Notes under the pieces: model-generated
Told to the model about the DNA's origin: nothing
Databases searched by the model: none
What the model saw: only the letters and a program-made list of their open reading frames with translations
Origin: JBBTIS01 sp038059855
GTDB taxonomy: Bacteria > Elusimicrobiota > Elusimicrobia > JACQPE01
Length of the DNA: 30,289 nt
Reading direction: 5' to 3'
Assembly: GCA_964357255.1 (NCBI GenBank)
Contig: CAYHKQ010000022.1
Coordinates: forward strand, 1 to 30,289
Translations under genes and position numbers: made by a program
Part shown: positions 24,496-30,289 of the stretch, piece after piece
Layout: every line of letters starts with the position of its first letter
How positions within the stretch are numbered: position 1 is the stretch's first letter

Positions 24496-25484
24496 AACGA
24501 ATTCTGGTAACCGGCGGCGCCGGTTTTATCGGTAGCAACTTTATTCGGCATATTTTAAAAGAGCGGCTGGAGTGGGATGTCACAAATTTAGACAAGCTTT
24601 CCTATGCCGGATCTATTGAAAACTGCAGAGATTTTGACAACTCTTCTCATTATCAATTTGTTCGCGGCGATATTGCAGACGCGCAGTTCATTGATGGTCT
24701 TTTAAGTCGGTATCAGTTCGATGTTTTGGTCAATTTTGCCGCGGAAAGCCATGTGGATCGAAGTATTATGGATTCGTCCCCATTCATTGAGACCAATGTT
24801 AACGGAGTTCGAGTCTTACTCGATGCGGTCCGCAGTCATGGCATTTTGCGCTTCATTCAAATTTCAACGGATGAGGTTTATGGTTCAATCGGCGCGGGAA
24901 AGTTTACCGAAGAAACTCCTCTCCAACCCAGCAGTCCTTATGCGGCCAGCAAGACGGCAGGCGATGTTTTTTGCCGCGCTTATCATAAAACTTATGGGGC
25001 GCCTGTCATTATCACGCGTAGTTCGAATAATTATGGACCATATCAATTCCCGGAGAAACTTATCCCTTTGATTATTGATAATGCTGTCCAAGGTAAATCC
25101 ATTCCCATCTATGGCAATGGGGAAAATATTCGAGATTGGCTTTATGTTGAGGACAACTGCCGAGCCATCGCGTTGATTGTGGAGAAGGGGCGGCTGGGAG
25201 AGGTTTATAATATCGGCGGCGACGGCGAGCGAAGCAATATTGAAATTGTGAAAATGATCTGCGAGTTTTTGGCTTTACGCCTGCAAAAACCTAAGTCTGA
25301 ATTTGAAAAATTAATTACCTTTGTCAAAGACCGTCCGGGTCATGATTTTCGTTATAGTATTGATCATCGTAAAACTGAGAAGGAGTTTGGTTGGTCGCCG
25401 CGTTTGTCCTTAAAAAAAGGGCTTGAGATGACAGTGGGTTGGTATTTAGATCATCGGGAGTGGTTGCGGAAGACGGTTTCTTAA
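24492..25484 (+). CDS. rmlB: dTDP-glucose 4,6-dehydratase
   Basis: A 330-residue extended short-chain dehydrogenase, second step of the rhamnose pathway. The NAD-binding motif VTGGAGFIGSNF is at residues 6-17. FAAESHVDRSI, STDEVYGSI (catalytic Thr-Asp-Glu) and PYAASKTAGD (Tyr-x-x-x-Lys) form the active site. TRSSNNYGPYQFPEKLIP and GNGENIRDWLYVEDNCRAI are substrate-binding segments specific to RmlB. An upstream in-frame GTG at 24486 is possible, but the ATG at 24492, overlapping the rmlC stop, is preferred. Confidence 0.96.
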   Translation: MKRILVTGGAGFIGSNFIRHILKERLEWDVTNLDKLSYAGSIENCRDFDNSSHYQFVRGDIADAQFIDGLLSRYQFDVLVNFAAESHVDRSIMDSSPFIETNVNGVRVLLDAVRSHGILRFIQISTDEVYGSIGAGKFTEETPLQPSSPYAASKTAGDVFCRAYHKTYGAPVIITRSSNNYGPYQFPEKLIPLIIDNAVQGKSIPIYGNGENIRDWLYVEDNCRAIALIVEKGRLGEVYNIGGDGERSNIEIVKMICEFLALRLQKPKSEFEKLITFVKDRPGHDFRYSIDHRKTEKEFGWSPRLSLKKGLEMTVGWYLDHREWLRKTVS

Positions 25485-25538
25485 GAATATCGGGGATACT
25501 ATTCGCGAGCGCATGTTCATGATCGGAGATGATTGCTG

Positions 25539-26432
25539 ATGGCCCGCCTTCCTTGCCAATTGGGCCGTGTAATTATTCTCGGGGCCAACGGACAGTTGGG
25601 CTCAGATTTGGCAAAAGTTTTGGCTGAAGGGGATATTATTAATTTAGGGCGCGCTGATTTGGATATTTGCGATTTTGCAAGAACTCGGAAAGTAATTACT
25701 GAACTAGAACCACAAGTCGTTATCAATGCCGCCGCTTACAACCGCGTTGATGACGCGGAAATTGAAATGCAAAAGGCTTTCGAGGTCAATGCTTTTGCGG
25801 TGCGCCGTCTGGCTGAAATTTGTTCTCATTTGAAATGCGTATTTGTCCACGTGAGCACGGATTATGTTTTTGGCGGCGAAAAATGTTCGCCGTATTCAGA
25901 AGAAGATTTGCCCAACCCCCAAAATGTCTATGGCGCTTCTAAGTTGGCGGGCGAGTATCTAGTGAAAAGCATTTGCTCCAAGTATTTTGTTGTTCGAACA
26001 TCAGGGCTCTACGGAGCCGCCGGATCAGGTGGCAAGGGGGGGAATTTCGTGGAAAGCATGGTGCGTTTGGCGAAAGAAAATAGGAGTATTCGCGTTGTGT
26101 CCGACCAGATTGTTTCACCAACGTATTCCAGAGACCTAGCTTTAACCATAAAGGGACTTTTACAGACGGATGATTACGGTATTTATCATGCAACCAACGG
26201 CGGCCAATGTTCATGGTATGAATTTGCCGCCAAAATATTCGAGCTTTTACATTTAGAACCGAATTTTAACGGCACGACAGCATCGGCTTATGGCGCCAAG
26301 GCGCGCCGGCCCGCTTACTCTGTTCTTGCCAACGCAAAACTCAAAAGCATTGGCATTGACAATCTTCGATTTTGGCCCGAGGCTCTTGAAGATTATTTAG
26401 TAGAGAAAAAACATCAAGGGCCACGAGCTTAA
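25539..26432 (+). CDS. rmlD: dTDP-4-dehydrorhamnose reductase
   Basis: A 297-residue NAD(P)H-dependent reductase, last step of dTDP-L-rhamnose synthesis. It begins with a short extension before VIILGANGQLGSDLAKVL (Rossmann GxxGxxG). Further motifs are LDICDFARTRKVI, VINAAAYNRVDDAE, VSTDYVFGGEK and YGASKLAGEYL (Tyr-x-x-x-Lys), then VVRTSGLYG. The ATG at 25539 is preceded by GGAG at a 10-bp distance. A 54-bp gap separates it from rmlB. With it the pathway from glucose-1-phosphate to dTDP-rhamnose is complete; no glycosyltransferase follows. Confidence 0.93.
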   Translation: MARLPCQLGRVIILGANGQLGSDLAKVLAEGDIINLGRADLDICDFARTRKVITELEPQVVINAAAYNRVDDAEIEMQKAFEVNAFAVRRLAEICSHLKCVFVHVSTDYVFGGEKCSPYSEEDLPNPQNVYGASKLAGEYLVKSICSKYFVVRTSGLYGAAGSGGKGGNFVESMVRLAKENRSIRVVSDQIVSPTYSRDLALTIKGLLQTDDYGIYHATNGGQCSWYEFAAKIFELLHLEPNFNGTTASAYGAKARRPAYSVLANAKLKSIGIDNLRFWPEALEDYLVEKKHQGPRA

Positions 26433-26647
26433 TCCCATTTTCCCAGGCGTCAATTTCTACAGATTGGATAAATAATAACGCTTACTTCGTCAAAAATAAA
26501 ATTATCCAAATATGCCCTTTGCCAGGGTTGGTAGAATAGTCGAGTGAAAGATTCCCAGCCTGTACCAAGCCAGGATTTGACCCCAGGAGCATTTTCTAAT
26601 CCAAGAATGAGCCTGAAATCTCCCGATCTCGCCACGATTTTGAAGAT

Positions 26648-26884
26648 ATGGCCACTCTAGAAAAAGGACTTACAAGGGTGTCATCTGATTTAACATTCAT
26701 CACGAACGAGCAGGGCAAGCATCTTGGCGACCGTTTTGGCGTCTTGCTTGGCGACGACACGCGCTTCTTCGATTGCCTGGTCGGCTACTTCTTCATCAGC
26801 GGCTTTCACAGACTTCATCCCGCGCTCGTCAAGACCGAGAAGATTCGCATTCTCATCGGCATCAAGACCGACCGAGCGACTTAG
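26648..26884 (+). pseudogene. Truncated N terminus of a PLD-containing helicase
   Basis: A 78-codon open frame. LTFITNEQGKHLGDRFGVLLGDDTRFFDCLVGYFFISGFHRL and KTEKIRILIGIKTDRAT (quoted in part: RFFDCLVGYFFISGF) match the start of large SNF2/DEAD-type helicases that open with a phospholipase-D-like domain and occur in defence and mobile-DNA contexts. The normal protein continues for many hundreds of residues; here a TAG ends it at the first strand after ILIGIKTDR. The following DNA shows no continuation. It is a remnant, probably inactive. The 26433-26647 stretch before it has no supported gene. Confidence 0.7.
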
Positions 26885-26927
26885 TTTTCATCCGGTAGCC
26901 GCACTTAACCTGTGGAGGCAGACCCCT

Positions 26928-27029
26928 TCAGCTTCTGGTTTGACAGTGGGGCTCCGCTCCGTATTTCTTGTTGATGATGTCCACCGCCTTGGCTAAACGT
27001 CCCACCGTTTGAAGCCTTCCAGGAGGTAG
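26928..27029 (-). pseudogene. Possible C-terminal remnant of a Y-family DNA polymerase
   Basis: The minus strand reads LQTVGRLAKAVDIINKKYG and then a few residues to a stop at 26928. The L-x-K-A-x-D-x-I-N-x-K-Y-G pattern resembles the C-terminal end of DinB/UmuC-type translesion polymerases. Only about 33 codons are recognisable and no complete gene is present, so this is at best a decayed fragment downstream of the ORF6N gene. Confidence 0.3.
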
Positions 27030-27042
27030 CCCCGCTACGTTG

Positions 27043-27570
27043 TTATTCCATGTGAAACCCGATGCGGCGCTTGTGTTCGGGCGGCGGCAGGAGCAAGGGG
27101 CGAATCTTTTGGAATAGCTCCCGCAGGTCCGTATCGTGACTTAGCAGGGTCTTTTCGATTTCCTCCAGACGCTTTTCCAGGGTTTTGGTTGCCCCCAGTT
27201 CCTCACGCATCCGGACAAAAGCGCGAATGACATAAACGCTCATGGCGCCTGCCCTGCCACTATTGAGGACATTAGCGGCCATAAAGCAGCCGTATTCGGT
27301 GAAGGCGTAGGGCAGAAACCGCCGTCCGCCCCGCCCTGGCTTTGATATCACAAATTGTGATCTCAAAGATTGGAACTCCTCTGGCGTTAGCCTGAACGTA
27401 AAATCCTCTGGGAACCGATGCTTGTTGCGCTTGATGGCCTGATTGAGCCGGAAGGTGGGGATTCCATAAATGTAAGCCAGATCGGAATCCAGCATGACCC
27501 GCTGACCCCGGATCATGCGAATAAGTCCCTCGATTTTCACCGTGGGAAGAGTAGAAGCTGTTTTTTTCAT
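27043..27570 (-). CDS. ORF6N-domain DNA-binding protein
   Basis: A 175-residue protein. Residues 10-95 are an ORF6N domain: the IRGQRVMLDSDLAYIYGIPTFRLNQAIKRN section is diagnostic, followed by RFPEDFTFRLTPEEFQSLRSQFVISK and the GRRFLPYAFTEYGCFMAANVLNS segment. A coiled-coil tail (MREELGATKTLEKRLEEIEKTL) would support dimers. ORF6N proteins are phage- and mobile-element-associated regulators whose role is mostly untested. The ATG at 27570 is preferred; a TTG at 27588 falls inside the upstream palindrome. Two related palindromes, one at the start and one in the coding sequence, suggest autoregulation. Confidence 0.88.
   Translation of the reverse strand: MKKTASTLPTVKIEGLIRMIRGQRVMLDSDLAYIYGIPTFRLNQAIKRNKHRFPEDFTFRLTPEEFQSLRSQFVISKPGRGGRRFLPYAFTEYGCFMAANVLNSGRAGAMSVYVIRAFVRMREELGATKTLEKRLEEIEKTLLSHDTDLRELFQKIRPLLLPPPEHKRRIGFHME
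27341..27367. promoter_or_regulatory. Intragenic palindrome in the ORF6N gene
   Basis: Arms TTTGATATCACAA (27341-27353) and TTGTGATCTCAAA (27355-27367) surround a central A, with one mismatched pair. The sequence encodes the conserved LRSQFVISK segment of the protein. Its core arm TGATATCACAA differs by one base from the promoter-site arm TGATATCGCAA, so the protein may bind both. Confidence 0.45.
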
Positions 27571-27577
27571 AAAGTTT

Positions 27578-27600
27578 TGATCTCGCAATTTGCGATATCA
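27578..27600 (-). promoter_or_regulatory. Palindromic operator before the ORF6N gene
   Basis: Arms TGATCTCGCAA (27578-27588) and TTGCGATATCA (27590-27600) around a central T form a 23-bp palindrome with one mismatch. It ends 7 bp before the ATG on the minus strand, where a bound protein would block transcription or ribosome entry. Confidence 0.5.
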
Positions 27601-27955
27601 AGCACCGCAGGTCACCTCATTTTATCTGATTCCGGCAGGACCCATGCCCTGCCGGGCATTCTCGAAAGGCTTGCATCCTAACATCAGGGGTCTGACCCCA
27701 CAGGCGATGCCTTTAAGCCATTGGTCAAGGATCGGACGCGGCGCCATTTCATATTTAGTTTCTGCTCGAAAAGTTCCCACTGAACATTCCCCTATCCTGA
27801 AAATTTGTTTTTTCGCGTGATCTTTGGCCATCCCTAGAATTTTGACCCCTGCGTGGATTTCTTGGTATCCACAGAGGCCGTTTTCTGGAAATAGACCGTT
27901 TTATTTTCTTCTTTTGCCCATGGCGCCTCCTTCAAGAGAACACTTTTCCATGTTT
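27601..27955. other. Gene-free stretch with short hairpins
   Basis: No supported gene. It contains CCGGCAGG/CCTGCCGG (27632-27655), the perfect palindrome GGGGTC-T-GACCCC (27687-27699) and GTGGAT/ATCCAC (27853-27872). A minus-strand open frame at 27622-27831 has no recognisable family. The GACCCC-type boxes recall debris of REP elements linked to Y1 transposases, but no such transposase is here. Confidence 0.35.
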
Positions 27956-29413
27956 TACAATTCAAGAATTTTTCAAGAAGTATCCGCTCGGCAGGCCAGG
28001 TGAGCGTTCATGGCGGCCAGGCCCAGGCCAAGCCATGAATTTTCATGCTCATCAATTCTGGCCCGGCACCGGCCCCAACCGAACTTGCGTTTAACCAACG
28101 AGATTCGCGCCTCAATGATCAAGCGTTGGCGGATCATGCGGCGCCAGAGAGGGGAGGCCTCGACGGTTTTGCCGCGTTGCTGTAAGCCAGGGGTGATCCC
28201 CATAGCTTTAAGACACCGGACCCGCCACTGGGCATAGAAGCCCCGGTCGCCCAGAACCTCCCTGGGCAGACGCCCAAACTTTTCTTTAAACCAACGCAGA
28301 GCAGGCGTAATCATTAATGCGTCAGCCGCATTGTCTTGGAAAGCACTTACCCGGTAGGCGCAGTCCCGGACCACGGCGACTAGAACCTTGGGACCAAATT
28401 CCGTGCTCAATGGAAATTTCCCTCGAACAATGGGACGGACATGGTCCTTGTGGAAGGAAACGATCCTATTGGGGATGTGAAAGATTCTGCGCCTTACGAA
28501 CCCCTGTTGATGCATAATGGCGCGGATTTTGATTTCGGCTTCTTTGAGTTGGGCAAGAAATCCATGAACGCCCATATCGTCTCGGCATTGAGGACCCAAC
28601 TGCCGGGTTGCCTTATCACGAAGCGCAATGAGCTGCTTGAGGTTACGGCGCACAAACTGGAACATTTGTTTGTGGACCTTGATCCGTGTTTTTTCTTTAG
28701 GCTTCGATAATTTAGAAAAACGTGCGAATATCTTACGGGCAGTCCGGTTGTAGGTGCGATAGAGAACCTCAAGCCCCAGTCCCTTGGCCTTTTGGAATAA
28801 GCCGATGAGCACGCGGCGGACTCGCTCCAAGAGCTTGATGTCAGTAGGGTAACGAATGTCCAGGGGCACGCAGGTTGTGTCCACGATTAGCTTACTCCCG
28901 CGCTTTAAAGATTTTCCTTCGGCTACCGATGTGAGCGCTTCCTCAATTAAGGCCATGCCGGCAGGTCCAATTTTAGCCCGGAACCCCGTTAGTCCGGTGG
29001 CCGGGCTCATATAATCATTGGCCTGGGCGGGGGTCAAAGCGCAGAAACGCTGGGCATAAATGTTTTCCTGGACATAGCGCACAGTGTCTCGATCCGGGAG
29101 ATTCTTAAGGAATTTAATCATCAGGGTTCCGGCCTGGGCCCGGACGGGAAGCGTGGGACGCCCTTGGCGGCGGCTGTAAAAAGCCTGGAGGCGTTTGAGC
29201 AATTCATCCCAATCAATGAGAGCCGCGAGCTTCATTAAAGGATGTTGCTCATCATAAACGAACTGGGCAAAGGGCATGTCCTGGAATGTCGAGCGGAGAT
29301 CTTCTTTAAGATACATGGAATTTAAGCCTCCTTCCTTAAGAGAGCTGCCTGGGTATTGCGCTCAAAGATTCGAAGACTGATTTTCCACCATTGATGGTAA
29401 TTCTTGATACAAT
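27956..29413. mobile_element. Complete insertion sequence with DDE transposase
   Basis: TCAAGAATT (27962-27970) and its complement AATTCTTGA (29399-29407) are 9-bp inverted ends of a 1446-bp element. TACAAT lies directly outside both ends (27956-27961 and 29408-29413), a 6-bp direct repeat expected from target duplication. One transposase gene fills the element, its stop only about 2 bp beyond the left inverted repeat. Short inverted repeats leave some doubt about the exact ends. Intact ends and duplication suggest recent insertion. Confidence 0.6.
27973..29316 (-). CDS. IS5/IS1182-superfamily DDE transposase
   Basis: A 447-residue transposase. The N-terminal part (LPVRAQAGTLMIKFLKNLPDRDTVRYVQEN) is the DUF772-like helix bundle of IS5/IS1182 elements. 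The DDE catalytic core follows: D146 in LIVDTTCVPLDIRYPTDIKLL, D357 in REVLGDRGFYAQW and E402 in LIIEARISLVKRKFGWGR, the last with the usual E-x-x-I-S-x-x-K-R-x-x-G-x-x-R spacing. A basic, helical insertion (about 190-300) lies between the first two acids. The frame is unbroken and all three acids are present, so it may be active. Start ATG at 29316 (MYLKEDLRSTFQ). Confidence 0.9.
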   Translation of the reverse strand: MYLKEDLRSTFQDMPFAQFVYDEQHPLMKLAALIDWDELLKRLQAFYSRRQGRPTLPVRAQAGTLMIKFLKNLPDRDTVRYVQENIYAQRFCALTPAQANDYMSPATGLTGFRAKIGPAGMALIEEALTSVAEGKSLKRGSKLIVDTTCVPLDIRYPTDIKLLERVRRVLIGLFQKAKGLGLEVLYRTYNRTARKIFARFSKLSKPKEKTRIKVHKQMFQFVRRNLKQLIALRDKATRQLGPQCRDDMGVHGFLAQLKEAEIKIRAIMHQQGFVRRRIFHIPNRIVSFHKDHVRPIVRGKFPLSTEFGPKVLVAVVRDCAYRVSAFQDNAADALMITPALRWFKEKFGRLPREVLGDRGFYAQWRVRCLKAMGITPGLQQRGKTVEASPLWRRMIRQRLIIEARISLVKRKFGWGRCRARIDEHENSWLGLGLAAMNAHLACRADTS

Positions 29414-29437
29414 TTTCTGGGTTCTTCGAGGGAGAAC

Positions 29438-29476
29438 GCCGGTGTAGCTCAGTGGTAGAGCAACCGCTTTGTAAGC
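29438..29476 (+). pseudogene. Truncated tRNA-Thr (anticodon TGT)
   Basis: GCCGGTGTAGCTCAGTGGTA and the following AGAGCAACCGCTTTGTAAGC are the acceptor strand, complete D arm and the anticodon loop CTTTGTAAG of a threonine tRNA. After 29476 the sequence loses the anticodon-stem complement, the T arm and the 3' acceptor strand, so no cloverleaf can form. It is the 5' half of a tRNA gene, 24 bp beyond the IS flank. The rest of 29317-29683 has no supported gene. Confidence 0.75.
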
Positions 29477-29643
29477 TAAAGGCTGGAGTTCGGCAAATTA
29501 CGTTTTCTTCATTTCTCATTGGAAATCATCGAGATAGACTTTAGCTGACATAGGCGCCCTTTGGTCCTCTTTTGCGCCCTTGCCGATCACCAATCCGATC
29601 AGCGGAATTGTCATACTGTCCCCAGCGCTTTTGGGTTGGTCCT

Positions 29644-29671
29644 TTGAATTTGTGCGTTTTGCTGTTACAAT
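29644..29671 (+). promoter_or_regulatory. Promoter of hicBA
   Basis: TTGAAT (29644-29649) and TACAAT (29666-29671) are separated by 16 bp. Transcription would start about 5 bp before the ATG at 29684, leaving a nearly leaderless message. No operator palindrome was recognised. Confidence 0.45.
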
Positions 29672-29683
29672 AGGACAGAAGCT

Positions 29684-29908
29684 ATGAAAAGCTACATGCT
29701 TGATGTTGTCATCGAAAAGGATGAGGATGGCTATTTTGCTTATTGCCCCAGCCTTCAAGGGTGCTATTCCCAGGGGAGCACCTACGAAGAAGCGGTGGAA
29801 AACATCCGGGATGCGGTAAAGCTCAATCTTGAAGATCGCGTCGCCAGCGGAGAATCCATTCCCTCGTCCCAATCTATCAGCGTTACCAGCCTTGAGGTAG
29901 CCCTCTAG
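29684..29908 (+). CDS. hicB: HicB-type antitoxin
   Basis: A 74-residue protein with the partial RNase-H-like HicB fold: VVIEKDEDGYFAYCPSLQGCYSQGSTYEEAVENIRDAVKLNLE. The pattern of a DGYFAYCPSLQGC turn followed by T-x-E-E-A-x-x-N-I-x-x-A is diagnostic. This short form lacks an added ribbon-helix-helix or HTH DNA-binding domain, so autorepression through it is uncertain. It neutralises HicA encoded 14 bp downstream; here the antitoxin gene comes first. Confidence 0.9.
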   Translation: MKSYMLDVVIEKDEDGYFAYCPSLQGCYSQGSTYEEAVENIRDAVKLNLEDRVASGESIPSSQSISVTSLEVAL

Positions 29909-29922
29909 GCCCCCCTTAACTC

Positions 29923-30144
29923 TTGAAAGCGCCACGCCTTACTGCCGACGATTTGATCCGCGCCATTTCTAAGGCTGGCTTTGCATTGGTCCGACAATCA
30001 GGTAGTCACAAAATTTTCAAGAACGCCGGAGGCAAACGCATTACCGTTCCCTACCACAAGGGGAAAACGTTGCACCCAAAAATCATCCAGGCTGCCATTG
30101 GGGACACCGGCCTTTCCCTTGAAGAGTTTGTGGAATTACTCTAG
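29923..30144 (+). CDS. hicA: HicA-type mRNA interferase toxin
   Basis: A 73-residue dsRBD-like toxin that cleaves mRNA. LTADDLIRAISKAGFALVRQSGSHKIFKN carries the catalytic histidine in SGSHKIF, and KRITVPYHKGKTLHPKIIQAAIGDTGLSLEEFVELL is the conserved second half. It begins with TTG at 29923; there is no in-frame ATG before the conserved region. It is intact and directly follows hicB. The remaining 30145-30289 shows no gene. Confidence 0.9.
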   Translation: MKAPRLTADDLIRAISKAGFALVRQSGSHKIFKNAGGKRITVPYHKGKTLHPKIIQAAIGDTGLSLEEFVELL

Positions 30145-30289
30145 CCCATCCGACTCTGCCGAGAAGAATCTAAAAAGTCAAACCCTGGGGCATTGAGGAC
30201 CAGCCTGCCACTGGCAAATCCCCTTTCGTTGCGTTAAACCCGACTTCCTTTTTTGAAAAGACGGTCCTCTCGTAAAAAATAAAAAGTTG

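Noticed and set aside
26450..26635. Minus-strand open frame of 61 codons (starts MARSGDFRLILGLE)
   Set aside because: No recognisable family, no ribosome-binding site, and it lies in a gene-poor stretch with other debris.
27622..27831. Minus-strand open frame of 69 codons (starts MAKDHAKKQIFRIG)
   Set aside because: It runs through hairpins and a GGGGTC-T-GACCCC palindrome and has no family match that I know.
29516..29935. Minus-strand open frame of 139 codons
   Set aside because: It overlaps hicB antisense over most of its length, and its translation has no recognisable motif.

Overview
This is a 30 kb piece of a bacterial chromosome of moderately high GC. Its host looks like a Gram-negative, anaerobically respiring lineage. 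It has two-subunit glycine decarboxylase, dTDP-rhamnose synthesis, a PilT-type pilus motor and very large multiheme cytochromes. The gene set and the many ATG/GTG/TTG starts with weak Shine-Dalgarno signals would fit an uncultivated groundwater-type phylum such as Elusimicrobiota or Omnitrophota. That placement is inference; no rRNA or universal marker in the window fixes it.

Layout. (1) 1-1978, accessory: a dispersed hairpin repeat, a decayed IS end, a BrnT/BrnA toxin-antitoxin pair with a repeated palindromic octamer in front of it, and an AbrB-like/RelE-like pair with a palindrome over its -10 box. (2) 1979-6270, minus strand: gcvT-gcvH-gcvPA-gcvPB, the glycine cleavage system without its L protein. 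A THEP1-type NTPase gene diverges from it. (3) 6992-13663, plus strand: a compact late dcw cluster, murC-murB-ftsQ-ftsA-ftsZ, followed 12 bp later by a pilT-like ATPase. (4) 13669-16967: a MITE-like element, pgk, an extraordinary tryptophan-rich protein (28 Trp in 174 residues) built on a duplicated Lrp/AsnC-type RAM fold, an overlapping one-TM protein, and a secreted EEP-family phosphohydrolase. (5) 16968-21864: a second MITE-like element with one tandemly amplified end, then two overlapping genes for multiheme c / cytochrome b fusion proteins with 11 and 19 CxxCH motifs. (6) 21865-26432: a second copy of the dispersed repeat, a glycine-rich membrane protein, and a complete rmlACBD set. (7) 26433-30289, accessory: a truncated PLD-helicase gene, a possible Y-family polymerase remnant, an ORF6N regulator with matching palindromes at its start and inside its coding sequence, a complete IS with 9-bp inverted ends and a 6-bp direct repeat, a broken tRNA-Thr, and a HicB/HicA pair.

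The core blocks cover one-carbon metabolism, peptidoglycan precursor synthesis and division, glycolysis, surface sugar supply and membrane electron transfer. The two cytochrome fusions probably move electrons between the quinone pool and periplasmic or extracellular acceptors, in the manner of CbcL. The two ends hold most of the mobile and toxin-antitoxin DNA.

The best candidates for something undescribed are the Trp-rich RAM protein with its coupled membrane partner, the tandem 30-heme cytochrome pair, and two non-autonomous elements with similar terminal architecture.
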